This document shows, piece by piece, positions 1 through 9,792 of a stretch of 44,836 nt of DNA. Numbering within the stretch: position 1 is the stretch's first letter; every line of letters begins with the position of its first letter. The stretch covers positions 1 through 44,836 of the forward strand of contig CANRLU010000006.1 in assembly GCA_947631535.1 (NCBI GenBank), given 5' to 3'. A program made the position numbers and the translations under genes. Source of the DNA: an uncultured Clostridia bacterium (GTDB lineage Bacteria > Bacillota > Clostridia > Oscillospirales > Ruminococcaceae). The notes under the pieces were generated by a model. It searched no databases, was not told where the DNA came from, and saw only the letters and a program-made list of their open reading frames with translations.

Positions 1-632
1 GAACGGTCCATAAATGCGCCCGGGTCGCCTTCGTCGGCGTTGCAGCAGACGTATTTCTGGTCGGCGTCGGGAACGAGGTTGCGGGCCATAGACCATTTTC
101 TGCCGGTCGGGAAGCCTGCGCCTCCGCGTCCGCGAAGACCGGATTTGAGCACTACGTCGATGACCTCTTCAGGGGTCATTTCGGTGAGGACTTTGCCGAG
201 AGCGGCATAGCCGTCCATAGCTATGTATTCGTCGATGTTTTCGGGGTTGATAACGCCGCAGTTGCGGAGCGCTACGCGGTGCTGCGCCTTATAGAAGGCG
301 GTGTCGGAAAGGGAGACGTCGGCAACGTTTTCTACCTTTTCCTCGCCGGTGTCGGCATAAACGAGGCGTTCTACAACGCGCCCCTTGAGAAGATGCTCGG
401 TTACTATCTCGGGGACGTCGTCGGGAGTTACTCTCGAATAAAACGTGCCGTCGGGATAGATGATGACTACGGGGCCTAACGCGCAGAGACCGAAGCAGCC
501 GGTCTGCACAAGTTTTACCTCCTCCGAAAGTCCGGCGATCTCTATCTGCTCGTTGAAAGCCTTCTGGATCGCCTTGGAGCCGGACGAGGTACAGCCGGTA
601 CCGCCGCATATCAGCACTTGTGAACGAATCAT
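1..632 (-). CDS. hydB: Electron-bifurcating [FeFe]-hydrogenase subunit HydB (NuoF-like), N-terminal part
   Basis: Cut by the left window edge, so only about 210 N-terminal residues are seen. The translation starts [11 protein letters not shown] and carries a thioredoxin-like 2Fe-2S domain with Cys pairs CGGTGC and CFGLC. It then enters the NuoF-type flavin/NAD fold, including a [13 protein letters not shown] stretch and the [10 protein letters not shown] motif that lines the FMN site. In the HydABC family this subunit takes electrons from NADH at FMN and passes them on through Fe-S clusters with reduced ferredoxin to make H2. A clear AGGAGG lies about 8 bases before the ATG. The gene is the ninth visible one in the operon; hydA should follow beyond the window. 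The ORF track lists only shadow frames here. HydB is favoured over respiratory NuoF because of the neighbours. Confidence 0.9.
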   Translation of the reverse strand, partial: MIRSQVLICGGTGCTSSGSKAIQKAFNEQIEIAGLSEEVKLVQTGCFGLCALGPVVIIYPDGTFYSRVTPDDVPEIVTEHLLKGRVVERLVYADTGEEKVENVADVSLSDTAFYKAQHRVALRNCGVINPENIDEYIAMDGYAALGKVLTEMTPEEVIDVVLKSGLRGRGGAGFPTGRKWSMARNLVPDADQKYVCCNADEGDPGAFMDR

Positions 633-662
633 ATTTTATATACCTCCTAATGATATTTTGGG

Positions 663-1031
663 TTACTGGTTGCTGCCGATGGTGTATTCCGAAACCACCG
701 AGCCGCCCTTGAGGTGCTTCTCGATGACCTCTTTTGCCTTTTCGGCGGTCATCTTTACATATGTGACCTTCTCCTTGCCCGCCTCGAAGACCTCGACAAC
801 GGGTTCGTACTGGCAGATGCCGATGCAGCCCGTCTGGGTGACGGTGACCTTGTCGGAAAGGCCCTCGTTGGCCACTCCCTCGACGAACGCCGAGAGGACC
901 GGACGCGCGCCCGCCGCGATGCCGCAGGTCGCCATTCCGACGACTACGCGGATATCGCCCTGACCTTCGCGGAGAACCACTCTGTCTTTCATCTTTTCTC
1001 TGATTGCTGCGAGTTCTGCTAATGATTTCAT
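663..1031 (-). CDS. Thioredoxin-like (2Fe-2S) ferredoxin domain protein of the hydrogenase operon
   Basis: A 122-residue soluble protein that resembles the C-terminal thioredoxin-like ferredoxin domain of NuoE/HydC. The second Cys pair is clear (QTGCIGICQ), but the first, normally CxxxxC, is reduced to a single Cys in VVVGMATCGIAAGA. Small proteins with this same one-plus-two Cys pattern are known to sit next to HydB in many clostridial hydrogenase operons. A predicted amphipathic N-terminus (LAELAAIREKMKDRV) precedes the fold. The gene lies 30 bases before hydB and 52 bases after the GHKL ATPase gene. It is probably an electron-transfer partner or assembly component of the hydrogenase; that role is inferred from position. 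The family assignment is more certain than the role. Confidence 0.85.
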   Translation of the reverse strand: MKSLAELAAIREKMKDRVVLREGQGDIRVVVGMATCGIAAGARPVLSAFVEGVANEGLSDKVTVTQTGCIGICQYEPVVEVFEAGKEKVTYVKMTAEKAKEVIEKHLKGGSVVSEYTIGSNQ

Positions 1032-1083
1032 AAAACTCTATCCTTTCTGCGAAATTTATAGTGAATTTAAATTGCAAACGAAT

Positions 1084-1638
1084 TTATTCCTCACCGTTAT
1101 ACTGCCCGTTAAGGTAGCCGGTTATCCACACGAGGACCTCGGCATTGTCGAGCGGGACGTCTTCGCCCAAAACTTCGCGGAGCTCTTTGGTGTCGAGCTT
1201 CACGTCAAATTCCGGCGAGGTGTGCGTGAAGAGAAAATCTATATCGGGGTTGCCCTGAATAAGCGTTACCACCGACGAGCATATGTCCCCGAGAGGGGTC
1301 ATATCAATGTGGTTTTTATAGAACAGCGCGCGGGTAACGGTCCCGTGGTCGTCGGGCGAAAGCTCCTCGGCCTTAGACTCTATCGACATATTGCCGCCGG
1401 TCTGCTCGGCTTCGAGCTTTAAAAGCGGCAGCCCCAGCCCGACGGGGCGGGTAGTCCTTGTGGTGCAAAAAGGGTCGGTAACGTTTTTGAGGAACTCCGG
1501 AGTCATTCCGCAGCCGTCGTCCGAGATCTTAAGCTCAAGGGTCTCGTCGGTCTCGGTTATCGAAATGACGACGTTCTTCGCGCCCGCTTTTACGGAATTT
1601 TTGGCTATATCCAGAACGTTGAGCGAAAGCTCTTTCAA
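1084..1638 (-). CDS. GHKL-family ATP-binding protein (histidine-kinase-like ATPase)
   Basis: A 184-residue protein with a Bergerat ATP-binding fold and no sensor or phospho-acceptor domain. The N box is LNVLDIAKNSVKAGA, the G1 box is ISDDGCGM, and a G2-like segment reads RPVGLGLPLLK. About 70 further residues follow the ATPase fold and match no domain I can name. Stand-alone ATPases of this type are a constant feature of clostridial HydABC operons. A serine/threonine or histidine kinase role toward a partner is possible, but no partner residue can be read here. It lies 6 bases after the PHP gene, so the two are probably translated together. Confidence 0.85.
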   Translation of the reverse strand: MKELSLNVLDIAKNSVKAGAKNVVISITETDETLELKISDDGCGMTPEFLKNVTDPFCTTRTTRPVGLGLPLLKLEAEQTGGNMSIESKAEELSPDDHGTVTRALFYKNHIDMTPLGDICSSVVTLIQGNPDIDFLFTHTSPEFDVKLDTKELREVLGEDVPLDNAEVLVWITGYLNGQYNGEE

Positions 1639-1644
1639 AGCGGC

Positions 1645-2379
1645 TCACTCCCCTCTCAGTTTTTCAAAGAGCCTCTTTCTCACGAGCGCCGATGAATAGG
1701 GCTCGTCGTCGAGGTCAAAATAAGCGTCGGCATCGCGGATATCCCAGAGGTAATGCGCGTCGGAGCTTATAACTATCTGCTTATCCTTTAAAATCGGGTA
1801 TTTTTCGAGGTGCGGGGTTATCTTTTCCTTGTCGTGGAGCTCGGCGCAGGTGAACTTCGGATATTCCGGAAAAGTTCCGAGAACGGCAATGATTCCGTTC
1901 GCCTGGCGGTCGATATGTGCGGGGTAGCATATGCCCCCGTATTTTTTTACGACATCCGGCGCCTCGTCAACGGTTATCTCGGTCGCGTTGGGGAGCATAA
2001 ACTCATCGGTCCCGATAACGTTCTCTTCGTCGTCCATAATAAGTTGGTCTCCGAAGATATCTACCCTGTTGGGTATCCTTATCCTCCGCGAATCGACCTC
2101 TTCGCCGAATTCGAGGGCTTTTTCGAGCTCTTCAAACAGGCATACGACGTGAATGTCCTCGGCGGTGGTGAGCTCCATTCCCGCAACCGGTATAACTCCG
2201 TAGCGCTTGCAGGCCTTGAAAAAGGCGGGACAGTTTTTGACGGCGTTGTGGTCGGTAAGAGCCATTATCTGTATCCCCGCCAGCGTTGCCGTTCCCGCGA
2301 TGTTGGCGGGGGTCATATCGTTGTCGGCGCAGGGGGAGAGGCAGGAATGGATATGCAGATCGTAGTAATATCTGCTCAT
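1645..2379 (-). CDS. PHP-domain metal-dependent phosphoesterase
   Basis: A 244-residue PHP-superfamily protein. Near the N-terminus is the HxH motif of the trinuclear metal site (YDLHIHSCLSPC), followed by ALTDHNAV, then EL in GMELTT, HIDR in the middle, and SDAHYLWDI near the C-terminus. All major metal-binding motifs therefore appear present. PHP proteins hydrolyse phosphate esters of nucleotides or sugars; the substrate cannot be read from sequence. The start codon overlaps the stop of the DRTGG gene by four bases (ATGA), which indicates coupled translation. Its place in the hydrogenase operon between a DRTGG protein and an ATPase suggests a signalling or nucleotide-turnover role, which is inference. 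Confidence 0.87.
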   Translation of the reverse strand: MSRYYYDLHIHSCLSPCADNDMTPANIAGTATLAGIQIMALTDHNAVKNCPAFFKACKRYGVIPVAGMELTTAEDIHVVCLFEELEKALEFGEEVDSRRIRIPNRVDIFGDQLIMDDEENVIGTDEFMLPNATEITVDEAPDVVKKYGGICYPAHIDRQANGIIAVLGTFPEYPKFTCAELHDKEKITPHLEKYPILKDKQIVISSDAHYLWDIRDADAYFDLDDEPYSSALVRKRLFEKLRGE

Positions 2380-2702
2380 ACGAGACCGGCTATCGCTTTT
2401 GCCGCCTCAAAGGTGGGCACCGGCGCCGAAACAATGTTCACGCCCCGCTGCTCGGCGGTGCTGATGACGTTTTCTTCGAGCGCAACGTTCTCCGAGAGGA
2501 TAATAACCGCGGTGTCGCAAAGGGTCGCGACGGCGACGATGTTTATATTCGACATTATCGTTATCCACGCCTGACCCGAAGAAGCTCTGCCCATCACCCA
2601 GCTTAAAAGGTCGCCGCAGTAGCAGCCCGATACCTCGCGTTCCGGCTCCGGCAGACACACGGCCGCAAATCCGGTCTTCTCGCAAAGCTCTTTTACGGTC
2701 AT
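2376..2702 (-). CDS. DRTGG-domain protein (copy B)
   Basis: A 108-residue protein that looks like a stand-alone DRTGG domain. Typical features are the glycine-rich region GCYCGDLLSWVMG, the AWITIMSNINIVAVATLCD strand-helix, and the repeating AVIILSENVALEENVISTAEQRGVNI segment. DRTGG domains are thought to be ligand-sensing modules and also occur linked to CBS domains. It overlaps both neighbours by four bases: the stop of the HydS-like gene upstream and the start of the PHP gene downstream. The operon encodes a second, clearly related DRTGG protein at 4457-4810. Function is unknown; it may sense a nucleotide. Confidence 0.8.
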   Translation of the reverse strand: MTVKELCEKTGFAAVCLPEPEREVSGCYCGDLLSWVMGRASSGQAWITIMSNINIVAVATLCDTAVIILSENVALEENVISTAEQRGVNIVSAPVPTFEAAKAIAGLV

Positions 2703-4003
2703 ATTCCGCTCTCCTTCCGCTCAGAGGGGTCGAATTTTCTCACGGGCTCGCCGTTTTGCAGGCGGTGAGTTCTTATTATGCAGCTTTCGAGGCTGCGCTC
2801 GCCTTTGACGACGTCTTCGGCGAACGCGCGGCAGTTCGGCGCGCCGCAGGAGCCGCAGTCTATTCCGGGAAGTTCGTCTCTCAGCTTCTGAATGTCTGAC
2901 ATCATTCGCATCGACTCGCCTATCGAGCCGCCGAGGCGGTTCATCGGCTTATAGTCGGGAATGTCTTCAAAGAAGTATTCCGGCGGGATATATTTTTTGT
3001 CGTCGGTCAAGAAGTTCTGCGACACCGGCAGATAGCGCCGAAGCGTCTGGAGCCTCGCCTTTGCGATAAACGGGTTCTCGACGGTCATAACTCCGCCGAC
3101 GCAGCCGCCCGTGCAGGCGTTGAGCTCGATGAATTCGAGCTGCGGGATAGTTCCGTTCTCTATCTGGTCGAGCATCTCGACGACGTTCTCTATGCTGTCG
3201 GCCGCAAGGTATTTGTCGTTGAATATGGCGGTAGCCTCTCCGCCCGAAGCCGCCCAGCTTATGCCTATCATGCCCGAGTTTGAAACGGGCTGCGGGGTCT
3301 TGTCGCGGCTCATAAGATTGAGAAGTGAGAAGTAGATATCGCTCATCGAGACGACGAGGTCGATATTAGACTTATACTCGCCGAAGCCGTTCTTTACATA
3401 GCTGGTTTTCGCGGGGCAGGGGGAGATGAAGCATACGCCTATGTCTTCGTCCTTGAGCTCGGGGTGAGCGGCCTTGGCGCGCTTTCTCGCCTCTATCGCG
3501 GCTATCTCCATCGGCGGGAGGATAGGCAGAAGATTGTCTTTAAGATAGGGGAACCTGAGCGCTATCAGCCTCGCGATAACGGGGCAGGCCGAGCTTATGA
3601 CCGGCTTTTTTATGCCCTCGGTCTTAAGGTAAAGGCGGGTGTATTCCGAGACTATCTCCGCCGCCTGCGATACCTCATAGACGTCGTTGAAGCCCATATC
3701 CAAAAGGCCCTGCAAAACGTAATCGACGTCTTCGAGCCCCTCGAACTGGCCGTAAAGCGAAGGCGCAGGCAAAGCTATCCTCCACTTATAGTCGTAGAGG
3801 TGATCGAGCTTGTTGCAGGTAGCTATCTTTGCGTGGTGCTGACACACCCTTATGCACTCGCCGCAGTCGATGCAGCGGTCGGGGTTGATGACGGCGTGCC
3901 CGCCGTCCACTCTTATTGCCTCGGTGGGACAGCGCTTTATGCAGGTGGTGCAGCCTGTGCAGCGCGACTCGTCGAGCGATACCGAGTGTTCGTATGTATT
4001 CAT
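2699..4003 (-). CDS. hydS: HydS-like [FeFe]-hydrogenase homologue (putative sensory hydrogenase)
   Basis: A 434-residue protein. It opens with two 4Fe-4S ferredoxin motifs (C15,18,21,25 and C44,47,50,54), followed by an H-cluster domain and a C-terminal GIDCGSCGAPNC iron-sulfur motif. The four Cys that hold the H-cluster are present: C140 in SSACP, C196 in SPCPAK, and C297/C301 in NACTGGCVGG. The Cys next to the first ligand, which shuttles protons in catalytic enzymes (TSCCP), is Ala139 here. Loss of that Cys is described for the sensory-type HydS of Thermotoga maritima. Unlike that protein, this one shows no PAS domain after the last Fe-S motif. It is probably a redox or H2 sensor rather than the main hydrogenase, which is expected to be HydA. 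Confidence 0.85.
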   Translation of the reverse strand: MNTYEHSVSLDESRCTGCTTCIKRCPTEAIRVDGGHAVINPDRCIDCGECIRVCQHHAKIATCNKLDHLYDYKWRIALPAPSLYGQFEGLEDVDYVLQGLLDMGFNDVYEVSQAAEIVSEYTRLYLKTEGIKKPVISSACPVIARLIALRFPYLKDNLLPILPPMEIAAIEARKRAKAAHPELKDEDIGVCFISPCPAKTSYVKNGFGEYKSNIDLVVSMSDIYFSLLNLMSRDKTPQPVSNSGMIGISWAASGGEATAIFNDKYLAADSIENVVEMLDQIENGTIPQLEFIELNACTGGCVGGVMTVENPFIAKARLQTLRRYLPVSQNFLTDDKKYIPPEYFFEDIPDYKPMNRLGGSIGESMRMMSDIQKLRDELPGIDCGSCGAPNCRAFAEDVVKGERSLESCIIRTHRLQNGEPVRKFDPSERKESGI

Positions 4004-4037
4004 TATTTCACCACCATACTTCAGCGGCTTTACTTTA

Positions 4038-4460
4038 TCAGAAATTTACGCACATAGTGATCTTGGTACCCTTGCCGAGTTCCGTCTCTATGTCCATTTT
4101 ATCGGTATATCTTTTCATATTGGGCAGACCCATTCCCGCGCCGAATCCGAGCGACCTTATATTGTCGGGCGCGGTGGAATAGCCCTCTTTCATTGCGAGC
4201 TCTATATTGGGTATGCCGGGGCCGTGGTCGTTGAGGATTATCTCTATCCTGTCCTCATAGACCACAACGTCGGCCTCGCCGCCGTGGGCGTGAATGACCA
4301 TATTTATCTCGCCCTCGTACATGGCTATGGATACCCTTCTTATCACATCGGCGGGTATGCCGAGCTCGCGCAGGTTCTTTTTTACCTGCACGGAAGCCTG
4401 CCCCGCAGTGGTGAAATTAGAGCCGTCAACGTTGAAATGGAATCTCAGGGATTCGCTCAT
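4038..4460 (-). CDS. RsbW-like GHKL ATPase (anti-sigma-factor-type kinase)
   Basis: A 140-residue protein of the anti-sigma-factor serine kinase type. The N box is AMYEGEINMVIHAHGG, the G1 box is LNDHGPGIP, and the G2 loop is GFGAGMGLPNMKRY. The fold ends with KGTKITM. It differs from the other ATPase in the operon (1084-1638) in having no extra C-terminal region. In this family such proteins bind or phosphorylate a small partner. No STAS-domain antagonist or PP2C phosphatase is encoded in the window. Its ATG overlaps the stop of the upstream DRTGG gene by four bases, and the HydS-like gene starts 34 bases downstream, so the three are likely one functional block. Confidence 0.87.
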   Translation of the reverse strand: MSESLRFHFNVDGSNFTTAGQASVQVKKNLRELGIPADVIRRVSIAMYEGEINMVIHAHGGEADVVVYEDRIEIILNDHGPGIPNIELAMKEGYSTAPDNIRSLGFGAGMGLPNMKRYTDKMDIETELGKGTKITMCVNF

Positions 4461-4810
4461 GACCTCACTCCGTTTCCGACGAGCCCGCTCGTGTAGAGCA
4501 GGCCGCAGGCCTCATACATTCTCTTTTCGGTGCTCATAAGCACGATGCCGCTTTCGCGCGCAAGCTCGATCATATCGGGCGTGGGCTTTTTGGAGCGCAC
4601 GAACACTATGCACACCATATCCATCATCTCCGCGGTGCGTATCACCTGAGAGTTGACGAGCCCCGTCAAAAGCACCGCCTGGTCTTTTACGTAGGCCAGA
4701 ACGTCGCTCATCATATCGCTGCCGCAGGCGGAAAAAACGTCGTGCTCAAGATTTTCGTCGCCGCAGATAACATTTGCGTCCAAAAGGGAACGGATCGCTG
4801 AGATTTTCAT
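4457..4810 (-). CDS. DRTGG-domain protein (copy A)
   Basis: A 117-residue single DRTGG domain. It resembles copy B in layout: an early NVICGDENLEHDVFSACGSDMMSDVLAY region, then LTGLVNSQVIRTAEMMD and a final segment IELARESGIVLMSTEKRMYEAC. The length and lack of other domains argue for a small ligand-binding or adaptor protein. It is the second gene of the operon, directly after hydC, and its stop overlaps the start of the RsbW-like ATPase. Two DRTGG genes in one hydrogenase operon suggest that each works with one of the two ATPases, which is inference. Confidence 0.8.
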   Translation of the reverse strand: MKISAIRSLLDANVICGDENLEHDVFSACGSDMMSDVLAYVKDQAVLLTGLVNSQVIRTAEMMDMVCIVFVRSKKPTPDMIELARESGIVLMSTEKRMYEACGLLYTSGLVGNGVRS

Positions 4811-4846
4811 AAGGCTCTCCCCTTTAATATAAATGTCGCGCCGTTA

Positions 4847-5350
4847 TCAGGCGTATTTTGCCAAAATGGTGTCTACGTCGTTTGCGGTAAGTCTTCCGTA
4901 AACGTCTTCTCCCACGGTCATAACGGGGGCAAGTCCGCAGGCGCCGATGCAGCGGCAGGCTTCGAGCGAGAATTTACCGTCGGGAGTGCACTCGCCGGGG
5001 CCTATCTTGAGGACTTCGGTGAGCCTGTCAAGAATCTGCTGCGAGCCCTTTACATAGCAGGCGGTGCCGAGGCAGACCGAGATCTGATGATCGCCCTTGG
5101 GCGAGAGAGCAAACTGCGCATAGAAGGTGGCGATGCCGTAAACTTCCTCTACCGAAACGCCCATGCCCTCGGCTATCATCGACTGTACTTCAAGAGGGAG
5201 GTAGCCGTAAATCTCCTGAGCGTCCTGCATAACCTGCATAAGAGAGCCCTCTACATGCTTCTTTTCGTTGATTATCGCCTTGAGTTTTGCCTCCTGTTCG
5301 GGTGTGCCGCGGAAGGGAACTGTGCTTGCGCGTTTTTTCATGGTATCCAT
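4847..5350 (-). CDS. hydC: Electron-bifurcating [FeFe]-hydrogenase subunit HydC (NuoE-like)
   Basis: A 167-residue NuoE-family protein. An N-terminal helical region (residues about 15-75) includes the VMQDAQEIYGYLP segment typical of NuoE. A thioredoxin-like domain follows with the 2Fe-2S ligands in the classic CxxxxC (CLGTAC) and CxxxC (CIGAC) pattern. In HydABC it passes electrons between HydB and HydA. It is the first gene of the operon and has its own good promoter about 50 bases upstream, with a GAAAGGATGG ribosome site. The length is usual for the family. HydC rather than respiratory NuoE is called because no other complex I genes are near. Confidence 0.92.
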   Translation of the reverse strand: MDTMKKRASTVPFRGTPEQEAKLKAIINEKKHVEGSLMQVMQDAQEIYGYLPLEVQSMIAEGMGVSVEEVYGIATFYAQFALSPKGDHQISVCLGTACYVKGSQQILDRLTEVLKIGPGECTPDGKFSLEACRCIGACGLAPVMTVGEDVYGRLTANDVDTILAKYA

Positions 5351-5399
5351 CCTTTCAAATATTTAAAAATGTCGTACTTTGCGGTATACATACAATAGG

Positions 5400-5428
5400 A
5401 GTATAGCATATTGCCGCGAGAATATCAA
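5400..5428 (-). promoter_or_regulatory. Sigma-A-type promoter of the hydrogenase operon
   Basis: Reading leftward: -35 TTGATA (5423-5428), a 17-base spacer, and -10 TATACT (5400-5405) preceded by TGC as an extended -10. The hydC start codon is about 50 bases downstream, and a terminator for nth lies just upstream. Confidence 0.75.
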
Positions 5429-5437
5429 GAGCAAAAA

Positions 5438-5463
5438 CAAAAAAAGCGGGGGCTAACCGCCGG
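5438..5463 (-). terminator. Probable rho-independent terminator after nth
   Basis: On the minus strand a short GC stem (GCGG/CCGC around TTAGCCC) is followed directly by seven T. The stem is weak at four pairs. A perfect 8-base inverted repeat, AAATTTCA/TGAAATTT (about 5464-5489), lies between it and the nth stop. Position between nth and the hydrogenase promoter supports the call. Confidence 0.4.
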
Positions 5464-5512
5464 AAATTTCACGCAAAAATGAAATTTTTTGCACGGTCAG
5501 CCGCCGAAAAGA

Positions 5513-6151
5513 CTATTTTTTGTGTTCGCAGAGGTCATAAAGCGGGCAGCCCTCGCATTTCGGCTTTCTTGCCGAGCAGGTGTCTCTGCCGAAATTTACC
5601 AGCCTGTGGCAGAAATCCGAAGCTCTGTCCATCGGCAGGACTTCTCTTAACTGCTTCTCGACCTTTGCGGGGTCGGTCCCCTCCGAGAGGCCGAGGCGGC
5701 CGCAGATCCTTATACAGTGGGTGTCGGTGACGACGGCGGGCTGCTTATATACGTCGCCGAGAATGAGGTTGGCGGTCTTTCTGCCGACGCCGGGGAGCGA
5801 AAGCAGGTCCTCCATATTGTCGGGAACTTTGCCGCCGAAGTCGGAAATAAGCTTCTGCGAGAGCTCGATTATGCTCTTGGCCTTTGTGTGGAAAAGTCCG
5901 CAGGGCTTTACTATCCGCTCAACCTCCGAGAGCTCGGCCGAGGCGAAGCTCTCAAGCGTCGGGAACGCCGCGAAGAGCTCTTTTGTGACTATATTCACGC
6001 GGGCGTCGGTGCACTGCGCCGAGAGGCGGACCGAGATGAGAAGTTCGTAGGGCTTTTCGTATACGAGCGAGCACTGCGCCTCGGGGTAGACCTCTTCGAG
6101 GCGGCTCACTATCCGCTCTGCGCGGGATCTAAGGTCGGTTTTTTCAGACAT
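5513..6151 (-). CDS. nth: Endonuclease III (DNA glycosylase/AP lyase)
   Basis: A 212-residue base-excision repair enzyme that removes oxidised pyrimidines and cleaves at abasic sites. The helix-hairpin-helix LLSLPGVGRKTANLIL contains the catalytic Lys, and the catalytic Asp lies in VVTDTHCIRI. The C-terminal 4Fe-4S loop has the family spacing Cx6Cx2Cx5C (CSARKPKCEGCPLYDLC). Length is normal for Nth. AGGAGGAGC sits a few bases before the ATG. The gene is transcribed alone, away from secA, from a promoter at 6183-6211. Confidence 0.96.
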   Translation of the reverse strand: MSEKTDLRSRAERIVSRLEEVYPEAQCSLVYEKPYELLISVRLSAQCTDARVNIVTKELFAAFPTLESFASAELSEVERIVKPCGLFHTKAKSIIELSQKLISDFGGKVPDNMEDLLSLPGVGRKTANLILGDVYKQPAVVTDTHCIRICGRLGLSEGTDPAKVEKQLREVLPMDRASDFCHRLVNFGRDTCSARKPKCEGCPLYDLCEHKK

Positions 6152-6182
6152 AACGCTCCTCCTGACGAATTTTGTCGCTTAT

Positions 6183-6211
6183 ACTATAGCAGATTTGATT
6201 TAAAAATGCAA
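6183..6211 (-). promoter_or_regulatory. Promoter of nth
   Basis: On the minus strand: -35 TTGCAT (6206-6211), a 17-base spacer, and -10 TATAGT (6183-6188) with an upstream TGC. It lies about 35 bases before the nth ATG. The -35 is poor, but the -10 is good and extended. Confidence 0.6.
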
Positions 6212-6776
6212 GAAGGAGTGAGAGAGGAAATGTCAAATTGAGCGGAAAACTAAAAGTTTTCGGTTGAGACTGTTATAAGAGACTTTCCGCCTGACGGGGG
6301 AGTTTTCGGCGGAGGCCGAGGTTTTTGCTTCCACACCCCCTGCCCCCTCTCCCTCATAGAGGAAGAGGGCAAGCGACGCTCCAACTGTGTTGCCTTCCCC
6401 TGCTAAACTCTGCCAAGCGGGGGCCGCTCCTTTGCCTTGGGCGGCAAAAGTCGGCGCACTCTTTCGGGTCGAGAGCGAAGCGAACGACAAATGCGGCGTG
6501 ACTATGATACCTCCCCTGCTAAACTCTGCCAAGCGGGAACCGCTCATTTGCCTTGGGCGGCAAAAGTCGGCGCACTCTTTCGGGTCGAGAGCGAAGCGAA
6601 CGACAGATGCGGCGTGACTATGACACCTCCCCTGCTAAACTCTGCCAAGCGGGAACCGCTCATTTGCCTTGGGCGGCAAAAGTCGGCGCACTCTTTCGGG
6701 GCGAGAGCGAAGCGAACGACAGATGCGGCGTGACTATGATACCTTTTTTCGACGCCGCATTGGCGCCGCATTATTG
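6212..6776. other. Long spacer between nth and secA
   Basis: No gene is supported in this stretch. It begins with an AT-rich end near the nth promoter, then a GC-rich segment (6290-6395) with a CCCTCT...AGAGGAAGAGGG inverted motif. Three 116-bp tandem repeats (6396-6743) and a TTTTTTC tract next to a GGCGCC palindrome follow. The ORFs listed here are chance reading frames through the repeats, because the 116-bp unit is not a multiple of three. Confidence 0.7.
6396..6743. repeat. Three tandem copies of a 116-bp repeat
   Basis: The copies span 6396-6511, 6512-6627 and 6628-6743, each starting TCCCCTGCTAAACTCTGCC and ending in ATGAYACC. Copies 2 and 3 differ at only two bases; copy 1 differs from copy 2 mainly in GCGGGGGCCGCTCC versus GCGGGAACCGCTCA. 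Each unit contains a short hairpin AGCGG-NNN-CCGCT and a TGCC/GGCA inverted pair. The near identity suggests recent amplification. The function is unknown: it could be a non-coding RNA unit or a genome-wide interspersed element. Confidence 0.93.
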
Positions 6777-6805
6777 TTGACAAAAGGCAGAAAATAGGAT
6801 ATACT
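6777..6805 (+). promoter_or_regulatory. Promoter of secA
   Basis: TTGACA (6777-6782), a 17-base spacer, and TATACT (6800-6805). It follows the last 116-bp repeat and gives a leader of about 50 bases before the secA ATG. Confidence 0.85.
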
Positions 6806-6861
6806 ATATCTAACTGTATATCCGTGCTTTCGGACGGAACAAATTTAAAGGAGAGTTCTCA

Positions 6862-9594
<2,733 letters not shown>

Positions 9595-9629
9595 CCGCAG
9601 CTGTAAAGGTGCCCCGATGAGGCGGAGCC

Positions 9630-9746
9630 CCCTCCGGCGGCTTCGCCGCCGGAGGGCCGCGGGGCTTGGCCCCGCGGCCGCCTGAAGCCCGCAGGGCCTC
9701 AGGGCGGGCTCCGCCCGGACGCAGGCGCCCGCATAAAGCGCCTGCG
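9630..9746. repeat. GC-rich short-loop hairpin island after secA
   Basis: Five near-contiguous stem-loops: 12-bp stem 9630-9641/9645-9656 with a TTC loop; 9-bp 9657-9665/9669-9677 with a TTG loop; 7-bp 9686-9692/9704-9710; an overlapping 6-bp GGGCGG-GCT-CCGCCC; and 9-bp 9720-9728/9738-9746. No T tract follows, so these are not standard terminators. Two similar islands occur near 31.1 and 33.3 kb. Confidence 0.85.
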
Positions 9747-9792
9747 AAAAACGCACGAACGCTTGAAAGCATATATAGAGAGGAGCAGAATT

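Noticed and set aside
6387-6780. Short ORFs encoding repeated MGGKSRRTLSG-type sequence
   Set aside because: They arise from the 116-bp repeats; the repeat is not a multiple of three, so the frame shifts in each copy, and ribosome sites are missing.
9630-9746. Rho-independent terminator for secA
   Set aside because: Strong stems but no T tract on either side; treated as a hairpin island instead.
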